Assembly (NCBI GenBank): GCA_905147135.1
Contig: LR990060.1
Coordinates: 4,666,001 to 4,730,000, forward strand
From: Blastobasis lacticolella
Taxonomy: Eukaryota > Arthropoda > Insecta > Lepidoptera > Blastobasidae
Reading direction: 5' to 3'
DNA: 64,000 nt
The notes beneath the pieces were generated by a model. It worked only from the letters and a program-made list of their open reading frames with translations. It searched no databases and had not been told where the DNA came from. The translations under genes were made by a program, and so were the position numbers. This document shows positions 21,895-31,569 of this stretch, piece after piece (position 1 is the first letter of the stretch; the number at the start of each line of letters is the position of its first letter).

Positions 21895-22180
21895 TGAGCG
21901 GTTAATGTGCTGGATTGTTGGATGACCCTTCGGGTTTGAGTGGGCTAATGGATGACGGGTTCGACTCGTAAATAAAAGATACCGAATTCGATATTCAGTG
22001 ACGCCTTGTATCAAGTAATGAGTAGTTAATGTGCTGTATTATCAAATGACCCTTCGAACGTTGGTGGGCTGGCGGGTCCGACTCGTAAGTAAGACATACC
22101 AAGTTCGTTCCCAGGTGCTACCCAATGTACCAATCACTATTTTGAATTGTGTACATTTAGGTGAATACTTTCCTGTTCTT
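21895..22180 (+). mobile_element. Two diverged SINE heads in tandem
   Basis: GGTTAATGTGCTGGATT...GACCCTTCG...CGACTCGTAAATAAA (21898-22010) is repeated as AGTTAATGTGCTGTATT...GACCCTTCG...CGACTCGTAAGTAAG (22021-22130). The second copy continues into the SINE-like CCCAATGTACCAATCACTA. Both have lost clear A and B boxes. Confidence 0.45.
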
Positions 22181-22439
22181 CTTCATCAGCATTTCTTCGT
22201 CCAACTTTGGCAACTTTACCAAGGTATTGCAGCGCGTCGGAGATGTTTGCTCAAGCAGGTTTTTTTGCAATACTGCGCGGTAGGATTGCTTCTATATGGC
22301 AGAAGGTGCGTGACTTAAGTAACGAACTATTGCAATTAATAGCGTGTGACTGTAGGAGTCAGTTCTACAAGCACTGGCTGAGCGTGCACCACAGTGCAAA
22401 CAAAAAATGACAAGAGACTGTAGGCATCATTGTCACGGT

Positions 22440-22550
22440 CAGTCGTCCCGTGACCATGATGCATGCAACTGTGTCGAAATATCGGGCTACTAGGCAACAA
22501 AAGTACGCGGTAGGAAACCCGGAACATAACCTTAAAATGTATAATATATC
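22440..22550. mobile_element. Right arm of the foldback element
   Basis: GATGCATGCAACTGTGTCG, AAATATCGGGCTACT and GTACGCGGTAGGAAACCC match the right arm of the copies at 28258-28472 and 8706-9006. Confidence 0.55.
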
Positions 22551-22551
22551 T

Positions 22552-22715
22552 CCCCCAGCTTCTTCCATCCTGATCGACAGGAAGTCTCCCTCCCTCATCC
22601 ACATCTTTCCAGCCACCTTGCTGATGTCTTGTAGTCGTTTTTGACCGCCAAAAATTTAATTTTTGACTCCTACGTCCATCCGAGAGTACCTGCCCAGCCC
22701 ACTGCCACTTCGCCA
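22552..22715 (-). pseudogene. RTE-like LINE C-terminal fragment
   Basis: The minus strand reads VAKWQWAGQVLSDGRRSQKL and FWRSKTTTRHQQGGWKDV, then in another frame EGDFLSIRMEEAGGD, so it is frameshifted. Confidence 0.65.
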
Positions 22716-22717
22716 CA

Positions 22718-22910
22718 CCAATGCTCTTACGGTAATGGAAAACATCGTAGGGAAATCTGCGCCTTTTGGATATTCCGTATGCCGATATGCTGTGATTCAA
22801 TCTGGTCACGGTCACCTGTTAACAGGATCACGGAGGTTAGATGGCGGTCGCTTCGCTGTAATTACCTAATATGCCAAATCCTGGATTATGGTTGATCGCC
22901 TTGAAGCGGT
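22718..22910 (+). mobile_element. SINE family 1, headless copy
   Basis: It contains ATGCTCTTACGGTAATGG, AAAACATCGTAGGGAAATC, TCACGGAGGTTAGATGGCGG and TGCCAAATCCTGGATTATGG. The head is replaced by the LINE fragment immediately upstream. Confidence 0.6.
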
Positions 22911-22929
22911 ACCCAGGATATTAATTCGG

Positions 22930-23240
22930 TTTGCTCTATGTCACATAGCCACATACGACACCCGTTAATGGAAGTGTCATCATCAGGTGGTAGGACTTTG
23001 TCAAGCCTGAGGAGTCCGCCTTGGTGAGTACCACCGGCTTATCTATTTCCGCCGCCAAGCAAAACTGCTTGCATGGTTTGAAGGATAAGGCAGACAGCGT
23101 AATTACAGGTATGAGGCATTTCATCTTAGTCCTCGCAGTGATACGCACCTACGGTTTTGTATTTTTGTTGCATGCAACCTAAATGCATGAATCGTAGATG
23201 TTATGGGCGACAGTTACCGCAACCCACCAGGTGGGCTGTC
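22930..23240 (-). repeat. Interspersed repeat C, copy 2
   Basis: The plus strand carries GAGTCCGCCTTGGTGAGTAC, GCATGGTTTGAAGGATAAGG and CACCAGGTGGGCTGTCGG. The reverse complement aligns with the block at 19560-19800. Confidence 0.5.
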
Positions 23241-23685
23241 GGGTCGTGTGTCACTGCGTAGAATTAAAAAGTGCTTCCTGTTTCTACTCTCTCCGTCACC
23301 GCTTGGAGAAATTATGAATTATCATCAAACTCATCATCATATCCTAAAGTGCCTAGACGCAATGCTTTACTTATTTTTTAATAATTACTTAATTTAAGAC
23401 CGTTCGCACCTAAAAGTATCAGAACTAATGTAGGTAGTAATGAAATAGTTTAAAGACTGTGCAGGGAACATAACAAAATATGTAACTTCGAAAATTGTGC
23501 TAACATACTAAATACGTCTTCTTGCCATTTACACTAACAATATCATTATTTTGTTGTTAAATTTGAGTGGTGGTATAGATTTATAATTTAATTAAGAGCG
23601 ATCGATTCTATTGTGAACGTAAGTTTGCCTGTTATTGGATTTACATTTAAGTGTTTACGATTTTGTCTAAATCTGTTGGCAAATA

Positions 23686-23900
23686 AATAAATATCAGTCG
23701 AAATACGCCCACTGCTGGGTGTAGCCCCCCTCCCTCCTCCCAGAGATTTTTACAAAGGCCGGTCCTGTGCCTTCCGCATTCAGCAGGTACGGTGTACCTG
23801 CGATCTTCACCAGGTCGTCGGTCCAAGTAGGCCTATCCACGCTGCGGTACGTGGTCGCCACTCGAGAATTTTGCTGCCATTTTGGCCGTCTATTTTTCGA
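23686..23900 (-). pseudogene. RTE-type LINE 3' fragment beside the dpr exon
   Basis: The minus strand reads WTDDLVKIAGTPYLLNAE, then TGPAFVKISGRREGG and YTQQWAYFD. It is a diverged relative of 11047-11400, ending about 45 bp before the dpr exon at 23946, so the functional acceptor has little room upstream. Confidence 0.7.
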
Positions 23901-23945
23901 GTCGTACGTTATCAATATCATAACCTTCAATATATCTTGTTGCAG

Positions 23946-24082
23946 CGTCAAGACGGAGGCCACATCCAACGGCGCCCTCTCGCGGCTGTACATCGCCAAC
24001 GCGAACCGCAACGACTCTGGGAACTACACGTGTTCCTTGACCGACGTGGCAGCTTCGGCTGTGTCGGTGCACGTTCTCCGAG
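23946..24082 (+). CDS. dpr-family gene, internal exon (second half of second Ig domain)
   Basis: The exon is 137 bp, with acceptor TATATCTTGTTGCAG and donor GTAAGG. One leading base completes Ser with the previous exon, 45 codons follow and one base remains. It encodes VKTEATSNGALSRLYIANAN, RNDSGNYTCSLTDV and AASAVSVHVLR. The motif D-S-G-N-Y-T-C is the F strand of an Ig domain, and its Cys pairs with the Cys in the exon at 11828. The LYIANANRxDSGNYTC stretch is highly characteristic of dpr proteins. The next exon should start by completing a Gly-type codon and would encode the C-terminal tail; I do not find it in the following 40 kb. Confidence 0.88.
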
Positions 24083-24379
24083 GTAAGGAGAGGAGATAGA
24101 AGTATAGGAGAGATTACTTTTCTTTAAGTGCTTTTGACTTAGACAATAGGGAAACTCGACGATACTCACATTACGAGTACACGAACACAAGGTTGGCAAG
24201 CATCCGCACATAGATGGCGCTGACCGTCCCTACATCGCGCTAGCGAAATGTGCCAACTCCGCTACATTTATACAACTTTCGACGATTGACTGTCGGACCC
24301 TTGGTCCCCTGGTCACAACACCCGGCCAGGTGGCTCATTTTCGCTTGCCAACATTGGCGGCTACCCTATCCATTCCACC

Positions 24380-24545
24380 GCCAAAAGCCCAATGGCGCCC
24401 TCTCGCGGCTGTACATCAGCAACGAACGAACGGAACGACTTCGGAAACTACACGTGTTCGTAACCGACGGGGCAGCTTCGGCTGTGTCGGTGCACGTTCT
24501 CAGAGGTAAGGAAAGGAGGGAGATGTATCGGGGAGGTTCTTTTTA
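24380..24545 (+). pseudogene. Damaged partial duplicate of the dpr exon
   Basis: About 120 bp of the exon at 23946 is repeated from ATGGCGCCCTCTCGCGGCTG (24393) to the exon end at 24506, with the donor GTAAGG and some 40 bp of intron also copied, so this is a DNA duplication, not a retrocopy. One base is gained after the LYIS segment and one lost before the VTD segment. The frame between is therefore shifted (NERTERLRKLHVF in place of NANRNDSGNYTCS), and the F-strand Cys is gone. The end of the domain (GAASAVSVHVLR) is back in frame and nearly unchanged. The original acceptor region is not retained; only a weak CCACCGCCAAAAG stands before it. Confidence 0.8.
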
Positions 24546-24662
24546 TTTACTATTGTCTAAACCAGCGTTATGGTTCGCGTCAAGCGGCCACACCATTGTG
24601 CTAAGGGGGGATCCACGAACAATGCCATTGGGAACCCAATCATTGTCTCATCAGTTCATGTA

Positions 24663-25482
24663 TCACAAGTGGTATTGAGCCGCTTAGCCAGCGGAGGGAT
24701 TTCGCCTCCCTTTGTGTGTTCTACCGCTTGTACTACGGTGTTTGTTCTGAAGAACTGTTTCTATCATCGCACCGCTCGCCACCGACAGGGAGTTCATCCT
24801 CACAACTTGGAGCCAAATTGGTCGCGAACTGTACGGTTCCAAAGGAAAATGAAAATGAAAATGAAAATGAAAATGAAAATGAAAAAGTATTTATTGAATT
24901 AGGATTACGTTAATTAATCTCTTTTCAAAAGTCAAAAATCTAACGGAAAACAAAGGGAAGTTAAGCGAGCTCATCCAGGTAGGGGGCGACGCATGCAGAC
25001 CGATCAGCGCGTACGAGGGCTTAATTCGGCGAGACACCGGGCACCGATACGCGCCACGCACATAACCGCCTAGGCGAATCAGCGTTGTGCAGCGCGCGCC
25101 CGGCCCCAGCCAGCCCGCCGGCGCTCACACCCGCACGCCCCAGCCGGCCTACCCGCGTCGCCCCCTGAGCTCGGAACAAATAAGTAAAAAGAATGTCGTC
25201 TGTCTGTCAGTATGCCGCTTCAGTTAGGAAAATGACCATCTGTGGGAAAAAGAAACGGCAAGAAACCCACAGAACTTTCTCCCACGCACACTAGGGTTGT
25301 GGAATGAACTACCTGGAGAGGTTTTCCCTGGAGAGTACAACACAGAAAGGAGCTATAAGGTTTTTACGGGGTTGGCAACGCGTGGGTGATGCCCCTGGTA
25401 TTGCAAACGTCCATAGGCTGCGGTGACCGCTCACCAACAGGCAGGCCGTAAGATTGTTTGCCACCTTAGTGGTATAAAAAAA
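24663..25482 (+). pseudogene. Jockey-type LINE 3' fragment, interrupted
   Basis: The C-terminal region matches 18985-19395 and is in two parts. 24663-24847 runs from AGTGGTATTGAGCCGCTTAG to GGTTCCAAAGGAA; 25273-25482 runs from AACTTTCTCCCACGCACAC to TTTGCCACCTTAGTGGTATA and an A-tract. An unrelated 0.42-kb sequence lies between. A further internal deletion removes the MEFFK codons (after GAGAGTACAACA). Confidence 0.85.
24848..25272 (-). mobile_element. GC-rich retroelement with (CATTTT)n tail inserted in the LINE
   Basis: Read on the minus strand, the segment ends CAATAAATACTTTTT followed by about six CATTTT units, a polyadenylation signal plus a simple-repeat tail. The body (about 24970-25175) is very GC-rich compared with its surroundings and has no open frame. 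At both junctions only a few bases (GAA) are shared with the LINE target, so the target duplication is short or decayed. It may be the 3' part of a LINE or a SINE; the family is unknown. Confidence 0.6.
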
Positions 25483-25489
25483 AGTATCT

Positions 25490-25555
25490 ATGAATAGGTG
25501 GCTTTCCATCAGGTGTCCCGCGTGCCTGTTTGTCTGCCGTATTACATAAAAAAAT
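25490..25555 (+). mobile_element. LINE 3' terminus fragment
   Basis: GGTGGCTTTCCATCAGGTG, TGCCTGTTTGTCTGCCGT and an A-run form the sense copy of the 3' end seen inverted at 13752 and 54436. Confidence 0.5.
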
Positions 25556-25559
25556 GTAT

Positions 25560-26565
25560 GACATAGTGTACATTAATAATTTCCGATAATATCGTTGTTT
25601 TCTTATAGTAAACTAGATATCCAAAACGGATACGTAGTGCCAGAAATAATATGGTCTCTTTAGTATTGAATAAATGAATGAAAATTATTTATTGCTTAAA
25701 CACAAATAATACTGAAAATGCAACCGGCGACCTTATTACTTAAAGCGAATTAAATATGCTATACCATCTGCAAATAACGCAACTCTATCAATTCACTTTC
25801 TTGTGAGCTTTACAATGGGATATCATAGCTCGCTGTTCGGTTACTATACCATATATTGAACATTTTTCCTAAGAAATGATTTATAAATCACCATATTATC
25901 TCTACAAACCTATAAAAAGCAAATACTCGCTAATCTAGAAACTTTCGGGATATAAAATTCGCAGTAAAAACGTTATTCGGAGTTCAAAATAGCTGACGAG
26001 AAATCCTTGCAGTTATATTCCAACGTTGAATAATCATTTGAAAGCGCTCAATAGGAAAATGTACAGTCAGATCTCATAGTTCGCCGGTTAGGTTGTTTGA
26101 TAATTGAACCGGAGAATTTGATAACTAAACTGCAGAATCTACATATATTTGGCCTACTTCAGAAACTAGCGAAATCAATGGTCAATCAAAGCCAGCGAGG
26201 CAAAGCTTCTTGCAACTTTGGAAACATAGAAACGGTTTTTGTTTCTGTTTCTAGTTAAAGTAATTTAGATAGGACAAGACTATCTTAATCATTTGCTTAT
26301 TAGTTGCAATTTTTATGTTTGCCTGTCGCATTTAGTAAGATTTAAGTACGTTAAAGCGACTGGGCCCATTTACCAATCGGCGATTCGGGCTTATTGCCTG
26401 ATTCGTTTTAATCTATTACAACTCTACATACATAACACACGAGTGACGTTTTCGTCAAACAGCACCAACAAACGAATATATTAGGTACTAACAAACCGAT
26501 CCCATAAATCGTCCACATTGGTCTAAGGCCAACCATAAGGTCGAAATAGCGCATCACACACTGAG
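25560..26565. other. AT-rich non-coding stretch
   Basis: I see no gene, splice-bounded exon or familiar repeat here. Confidence 0.4.
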
Positions 26566-27020
26566 CATCGGTGGCCGAGTGGTGACGGAATCCGATTCGC
26601 AAGCAAGAGGTACCGGACACGAGTCCCACTGCCGCCATGTACCTATTACTCTTCTGAGTTATGAATACTAAACGATGCTCTTACGGTGAGGGAAAACATC
26701 GTGATGAAACCTGCTCATTAAATAATAAATAAAAATAAATAATCGTGGACAAAATCACACAGCGTCATCTAGCCCCAAACTAAGCAAAGCTTGTACTGTG
26801 GGCGCTAGCTAACTGATCCACTACTTATATATATTTTTAAATACATACTTATTATACATAGAGCACCCAGACCCGTCACAGAAATTTAAATTCATCATTT
26901 AAATTTCTGCCCAGCCAGATATCGAACCCGGGACCTCTTGCGTGGCTGACCACTGATCCACTCCGGTCGTCAATTCGTCATTCAAGCGAGTGAATGTGTC
27001 ACCATCTCCCAATGAGCATC
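26566..27020 (+). mobile_element. SINE family 1 copy interrupted by SINE family 2
   Basis: The head (GCATCGGTGGCCGAGTGG) and body up to GATGAAACCTGCTCATT are followed at 26978 by the next body block (TCATTCAAGCGAGTGAATGTG). The interruption duplicates TCATT. Confidence 0.75.
26720..26977 (-). mobile_element. tRNA-derived SINE family 2, inserted copy
   Basis: On the minus strand the copy starts at the tRNA-like end (GTGGATCAGTGGTCAGCCAC, GAGGTCCCGGGTTCGATATC, a B box). It runs through CCATCTAGCCCC-complement blocks to an AAATAAATAATTT-type tail. TCATT is duplicated at 26715-26719 and 26978-26982, and the tail lies at the low-coordinate side, as expected of retroposition. Confidence 0.8.
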
Positions 27021-27660
27021 AATACACTCTACCTTCGACTTCTATTAGGATAGAAGAAAAACAAGAGGCTACCTTAACTAACAGGAGGAGGGAGGTTAAC
27101 TTTCAGTTAAGATTATGTAATATTTTTTTGTAATCTCATATTTCCTTTCTTTCCGAAGTTCTATCATTGTTTACCACATTCGTGGCGCCATGGGTGATTT
27201 CACTGATTCCCAAGATACAGGTTATTCCTAGTTTGGGAAGCAGGGCAACTAAAATTGTTATGTACTAATCACACCCGCCATTAAAAAAAAAATTATTTTT
27301 AGAGGTTATACAAACGACAATCAGGTCTGACTGTACCAGGGACTCATTAGAAGGAGGAGGTAATGAAAAAGGTGCACGCGTCAGGCGATCTCAACCTTAA
27401 GGGGGCCGAAATCAGCTCTTTGCGAAGCCAAAGCCATTGAGCCACTGACACCTCAGCCCTTAATGGGAAGTATTCCGAATTTACTAAATTATTACTGGTT
27501 TCGGCATGACTTAGTCTACGTAAAATTCGATTACCATATTCCAGACCGTTTCCTATTAAAATTACTATGAATTTAGGGAAAATCTAGGGTTATGTTGCTT
27601 TTTGTTGCCTGATAATTTAGCTTTCTATAGGTGAAATAACCTTCAAAATCACCTAAGTAG
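27021..27660. other. Non-coding stretch
   Basis: No gene is seen. The part around 27300-27460 is less AT-rich (GGAGGAGGTAATGAAAAAGG, TTGAGCCACTGACACCTCAG) but has no usable open frame. Confidence 0.35.
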
Positions 27661-27730
27661 TTTTTGAGTTTTCCACTATAAACAAACAATCAAATCTTTT
27701 CTCTTTATGATATAAGTTTGATGAGCTAGC
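27610..27730 (-). mobile_element. Helitron 5' fragment
   Basis: The minus strand reads A|TCAAACTTATATCATAAAG, then AGAAAAGATTTGATTGTTTG and CTCAAAAACTACTTAGG, like the 5' region of the Helitron at 14034. No matching CTAG end is found. Confidence 0.4.
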
Positions 27731-28257
27731 GATATGAAATCTACACATAATACATCATTAATATAGGTATAATACAAACTCGCTTCTCGCCATCTGTTCC
27801 TATGTATCTGTGTACGCTTAGATCTTTTAAACTACGCAACAAATTTAAATAAGGTTTTCAACAAAAGATACGGTAGTCTATGATAAAAGGTTGCAAAATT
27901 AAAATTCTAAGACGTAGCAAACTTTACTTACCTAATTTATTGTTCCAGTTCAAGGCCCAATGGCCTTGAATATTTAAATATCCTTTCTTACAAAATGCCT
28001 AAGTTTCGAGTGGTTTGGGCTTTGCTTTGTACTGACGTCAGTTACCAGTTTTAATTTTTATTATAATCCATCCCGACGGTTTTGCTTATCTACTCCTACT
28101 TTTATAATATTTAAGCTAATTCTGTGCGTAATACTCAGGATACGAATAGTAATAATTATTTGAAGTGTGTATACAGTATTTTAATTATTGAAATACACAC
28201 TTATATTCTTCTATACCTTAAACTTACAATATTAACAAAGTCGCTTGTCTGCTGTAG

Positions 28258-28472
28258 TAAAGTAGCCCGATATTTCGACACAGTTGCATGCATCATGCAT
28301 GCACAGCATGTGGTCACGGGACGACTCGGGACTCGGGATGGTCAGTCGACCAGTGACCATGGTGCATGCAACTGTGTCAAAATATCGGGCTACTCGTCAA
28401 CAAAGGTACGCGGTAGGAAACCCGGAACATACACTTAAAATGTGTAATAATAACCGCGATAGTTTAAAACAT
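28258..28472. mobile_element. Foldback element, second copy
   Basis: AGTAGCCCGATATTTCGACA and TGCATGCATCATGCATGCA at the left are answered by GCATGCAACTGTGTC and ATATCGGGCTACTCGTCAAC at the right. The right end continues to AACCGCGATAGTTTAAAAC. The left arm is shorter than the right. Confidence 0.6.
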
Positions 28473-28489
28473 TAGAGGTAAAGTAAGTG

Positions 28490-30150
28490 TATGGTAGGTG
28501 TAGAGTAGATAATGTTATAGATATACGGTAAGTGTTGGGTAGGGGTAGGATGCCACGTGAACGAAATCGCGAGTGATTTCCAAAGAGCTTTTGATCGATA
28601 GTGGAACGATGAAGCCAACGATTGCCTTGATTGCTGTAGAGTAAAAATGTTTTAATTAACGTTTGAGGTAGCTTTTTATTTTAAGCTTACATCAACCTAC
28701 TATCAACCACAAGCTCTTTGGAGCTATTTTTAATGTTAATTGTATAAACATATTTAAGTGTTTATATTTTGAAAGTTTATTTATAAAACAGACAAGAAGC
28801 AAAGGTATTTACAATGAAAGAAGAAGAGGAATAAATACCATAAACAAGCATAATACATAAGCATTTAAAATTAAAAAATTAAAATGTCATCCATGCCCAC
28901 CGGTCATATGATTTTGCGTACTAATTTTTTAGTGCTATGGACGAATTTCAGCTTTTTTATAGCTGAAATTTTGCATACTCTGATTCCGCCTAACTGGACT
29001 GGTACTATATCTTGGGACTAAGAACGAGTGTTGAGATATTTATTATAAGTTTCGTATATTATTGTCGTCTAAAGGTATTACTAAACTGTCGTATTTTTAA
29101 ATGCGACTGCATCGTCGTAAAAGTGAATTGTGGAAAACGAAAAGACAGAAACGGAGTAAAACAATGACATGAATGATTTTATTTTAACAATAAATTTGGA
29201 ATTTCGATGAAATTAGTTCTAAGTCATCCAATACTGTTGAAACGCCACCGTCCCATAATTCAAGTAACAAACATTTAATTTGCATTTTCATTTTGAAATA
29301 ATAGGATGTATTGCCAGACTGAAGAGCGAGTGCAGAGGGCCGAGCGGGTCTATCTATTGACACCTAAATTCTGACTCATTTGACTTGTACGTTAATTTGG
29401 ACGGGACATTCATTGCCCTGCTTTGGTCTTCTACCAGACCGGCAATGAATTTCAATTTCTTTGAGTCGGTAGAGTATCTCTTTTAACCGAACTAAAAGCA
29501 TTTTTATTTATTTATCAGTCAACCGGGATAATCTGAATTTTGACATCCACTTTCAGCACGACTTTAGCCTGGTTGTGCAAATTGCAAAATTGACATATTT
29601 ATTAATGCAATGTAATCATATTATAATAGACAATTTCATGGGAATACCAACATTTTATCCTACTAAACCCTACCAAATTACTAAAACACGGAGCGTTTAT
29701 AATATCTACTTACGAGTAATAAACCTTCCTAATATTCCTTCCAGAACAACCGATTGGGCGTTTAGACTTTGTAGGTATCGAAATACAATTTTGCCCATCG
29801 AAATTGAGGGAGTTTTTACAGAAAATATTGGCATAAAAAGCTATTCGACCACATAAAAACCTCTTTTTATTTGTGAGATTATTAGAACAAGGCAGAAAGC
29901 AAGGGTCCAATTAAAAAGGTTTACTTGGATAATATTATTTTTTCCCTTGCTTGAATCAGGGGAAAGGTCGCCAATTCTGACTGTACTAAGTGAATTTTCG
30001 TGTTTGCCACTGCCTCCTTGGTTATAATGTAAACATTGTACATATGATCCGTTTTTATGACTTTGCCCGGGAAAAGTGGAATTAGCTGCGCTTCTGTTTG
30101 AAGTGAGCTGAGTGATACAACGGTATTTTGGGGGCACATTGACATTGGTG
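28490..30150. other. Mostly AT-rich non-coding stretch
   Basis: At 28490-28580 there are GGTAGG-type repeats followed by AACGAAATCGCGAGTG, a decayed relative of the Helitron array and 3' region. The remainder shows nothing I recognise; the ORF at 29575-29856 has no protein-like composition. Confidence 0.4.
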
Positions 30151-30154
30151 GCCT

Positions 30155-30745
30155 GGAGCGTCGGTGGCCGACTCGTAAGCGAGAGGTGCCGGGTTCGAAT
30201 CCCCTGCGGCCATGTACCAATGGCTCTTTTCTGAGTTATTTACTCGTACATTAGTTTAATGCTAACCGATGCTCTTCATCATCACAGCCCGTAACAGTCC
30301 ACTGCAGGACTTAGGGCCTCTCCCACGAAAGGGGAGGTTATTGCCATAATCTCCACGCTTGGCAGGCGGGTTGGAGATCGCAGTGTTTAAATATAACAAT
30401 GGGAAATGTAGCAGCATTTTCCAGACTACGGAGACTCTTGATCTTTTGCTGCGAAAACATTAGTCGCCTTGTACGACACCCATGAGCGTACGGGGTTGGT
30501 GCTATTCTACTCTGCCGGACTCCACGTCATCTACGTTGAAAACTGGCAATAGCGTCTACCAAATTAGAGTAGTGTCAGATTTTTTAATGTCAAATTCAGT
30601 TGTCCACTGAGATAGCCGATAGGCCCTCTGGTCAGGTTCCCCTGGTATTATCTGATCTGGCAAATCCTGGATCATGGTCAAGGCGGACCCCGGGCCCCCG
30701 TGCGCTTGAGCACAATCGGGACATTAACGCCAAGATGATTAATAT
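30155..30745 (+). mobile_element. SINE family 1 copy interrupted by repeat B
   Basis: The head (GGAGCGTCGGTGGCCGACTC, B box GGTTCGAATCC) runs to ACCGATGCTCTT at 30276. The 3' body (TGGTCAGGTTCCCCTGG, TCCTGGATCATGGTCAAGG, ATTAACGCCAAGATGAT) follows at about 30618-30745. Repeat B (copy 4) occupies 30277-30525. Confidence 0.65.
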
Positions 30746-30764
30746 TATTTTTTATTGACATTGG

Positions 30765-31015
30765 AGGCCTAATGGCTAAAAGGACAGACTCGTAAGCGAG
30801 AAGTGCCGAGTTCAATCCCCATGGGGTGCTGTTATGTACGTACATGGCTTTTTATGAGTCATGATACATTAGTAGAACGCTTACCGATGCTCCTTTAATG
30901 TGTCGGAAAGCATCGTGAGGAAACCCGCCCATTCAGGCGACTAAATATGCAGGTAACCTTGATTAAATCTTACCAGATTCTCCCATATAACAGAGGTCGC
31001 TTTACTGTTCATAGA
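30765..31015 (+). mobile_element. Diverged SINE family 1 relative
   Basis: The tRNA-like head (GGAGGCCTAATGGCTAAAAG, GAGTTCAATCCCC) and blocks AAAGCATCGTGAGGAAACCC and CCATTCAGGCGACTAAATAT are family-like but diverged throughout. Confidence 0.55.
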
Positions 31016-31084
31016 GTTACGTTCAATTGTTTCTCTTTTTCTATCGAAACGTAATTTACATTAGAAAAATATCTATACTAATTA

Positions 31085-31345
31085 AATAAATAATCGTGGA
31101 CAAATTCACACAGCGCCATCTAGCCCCAAAGTAAGCAAAGCTTGTGTTATGGGTGCTAGATAACTGATAAACTACTTATATACTTTTTTATAAATACATA
31201 CTTATTATACATAGAACTCTCAGACCCGTAACAGAAATTAACATTCATCATTTCAATTTCTGCCCGGCCGTGAATCGAACCCGAGACCTCTTGCGTGGCA
31301 GACCGGCAGACATGTTGACCACTGAACCACTCAAGTCGTCCTATT
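31085..31345 (-). mobile_element. tRNA-derived SINE family 2, near full length
   Basis: The minus-strand head is GAGTGGTTCAGTGGTCAAC, with B box GGGTTCGATTCACGG. The body includes CAGCGCCATCTAGCCCC (plus strand) and the 3' AT-rich tail lies at the low-coordinate side. Same family as 26720-26977. Confidence 0.7.
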
Positions 31346-31347
31346 CG

Positions 31348-31562
31348 TCTGTAATTGATATTATAAAGACGAAAGATATGTTTGTTAATCGGTTTGTTTG
31401 TTAGTTTATAATGGATAAACTTAACTACCCTAGTAGGTGTACGGTAGGAGTAGTGTAAGTATAAGAGGGGTAGGGTTGGGTAGCAATAGGTGTAGTAAGG
31501 GTAGGGTAGGGTAGCGGTAGGGGTAGGACCATATGCGAACAAAGTTGCGCCAGGCCTACTAA
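31348..31562 (+). mobile_element. Short Helitron-like element with GTAGGG repeats
   Basis: It begins TCTGTAATTGATATTATAAAG, a Helitron-type 5' end, and ends GCGAACAAAGTTGCGCCAGG then CCTACTAA before T (CTRR-T). The interior holds irregular GTAGGGTAG-type repeats related to the 12-bp array of the element at 4435. The 5' flank is G rather than A, which weakens the call. Confidence 0.45.
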
Positions 31563-31569
31563 TAGTACA

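Larger units (their letters stand above)
12006..23945 (+). other. 11.9-kb dpr intron filled with repeats
   Basis: The phases at both ends agree (2+1), so the whole interval is one intron. It contains several LINE relics in both orientations, a Helitron, a piggyBac-type MITE, SINE pieces and repeat-family copies, each listed separately. Stretches with nothing recognisable are 12380-12590, 13000-13560, 15015-15285, 15640-16440, 17420-18115, 20565-21890 and 23240-23685. Confidence 0.75.

Noticed and set aside
24250..24678. A 142-codon ORF over the duplicated dpr exon as a separate gene
   Set aside because: Only the middle is dpr-like. The start and end are intronic DNA read in the same frame, and the Ig cysteine is lost.
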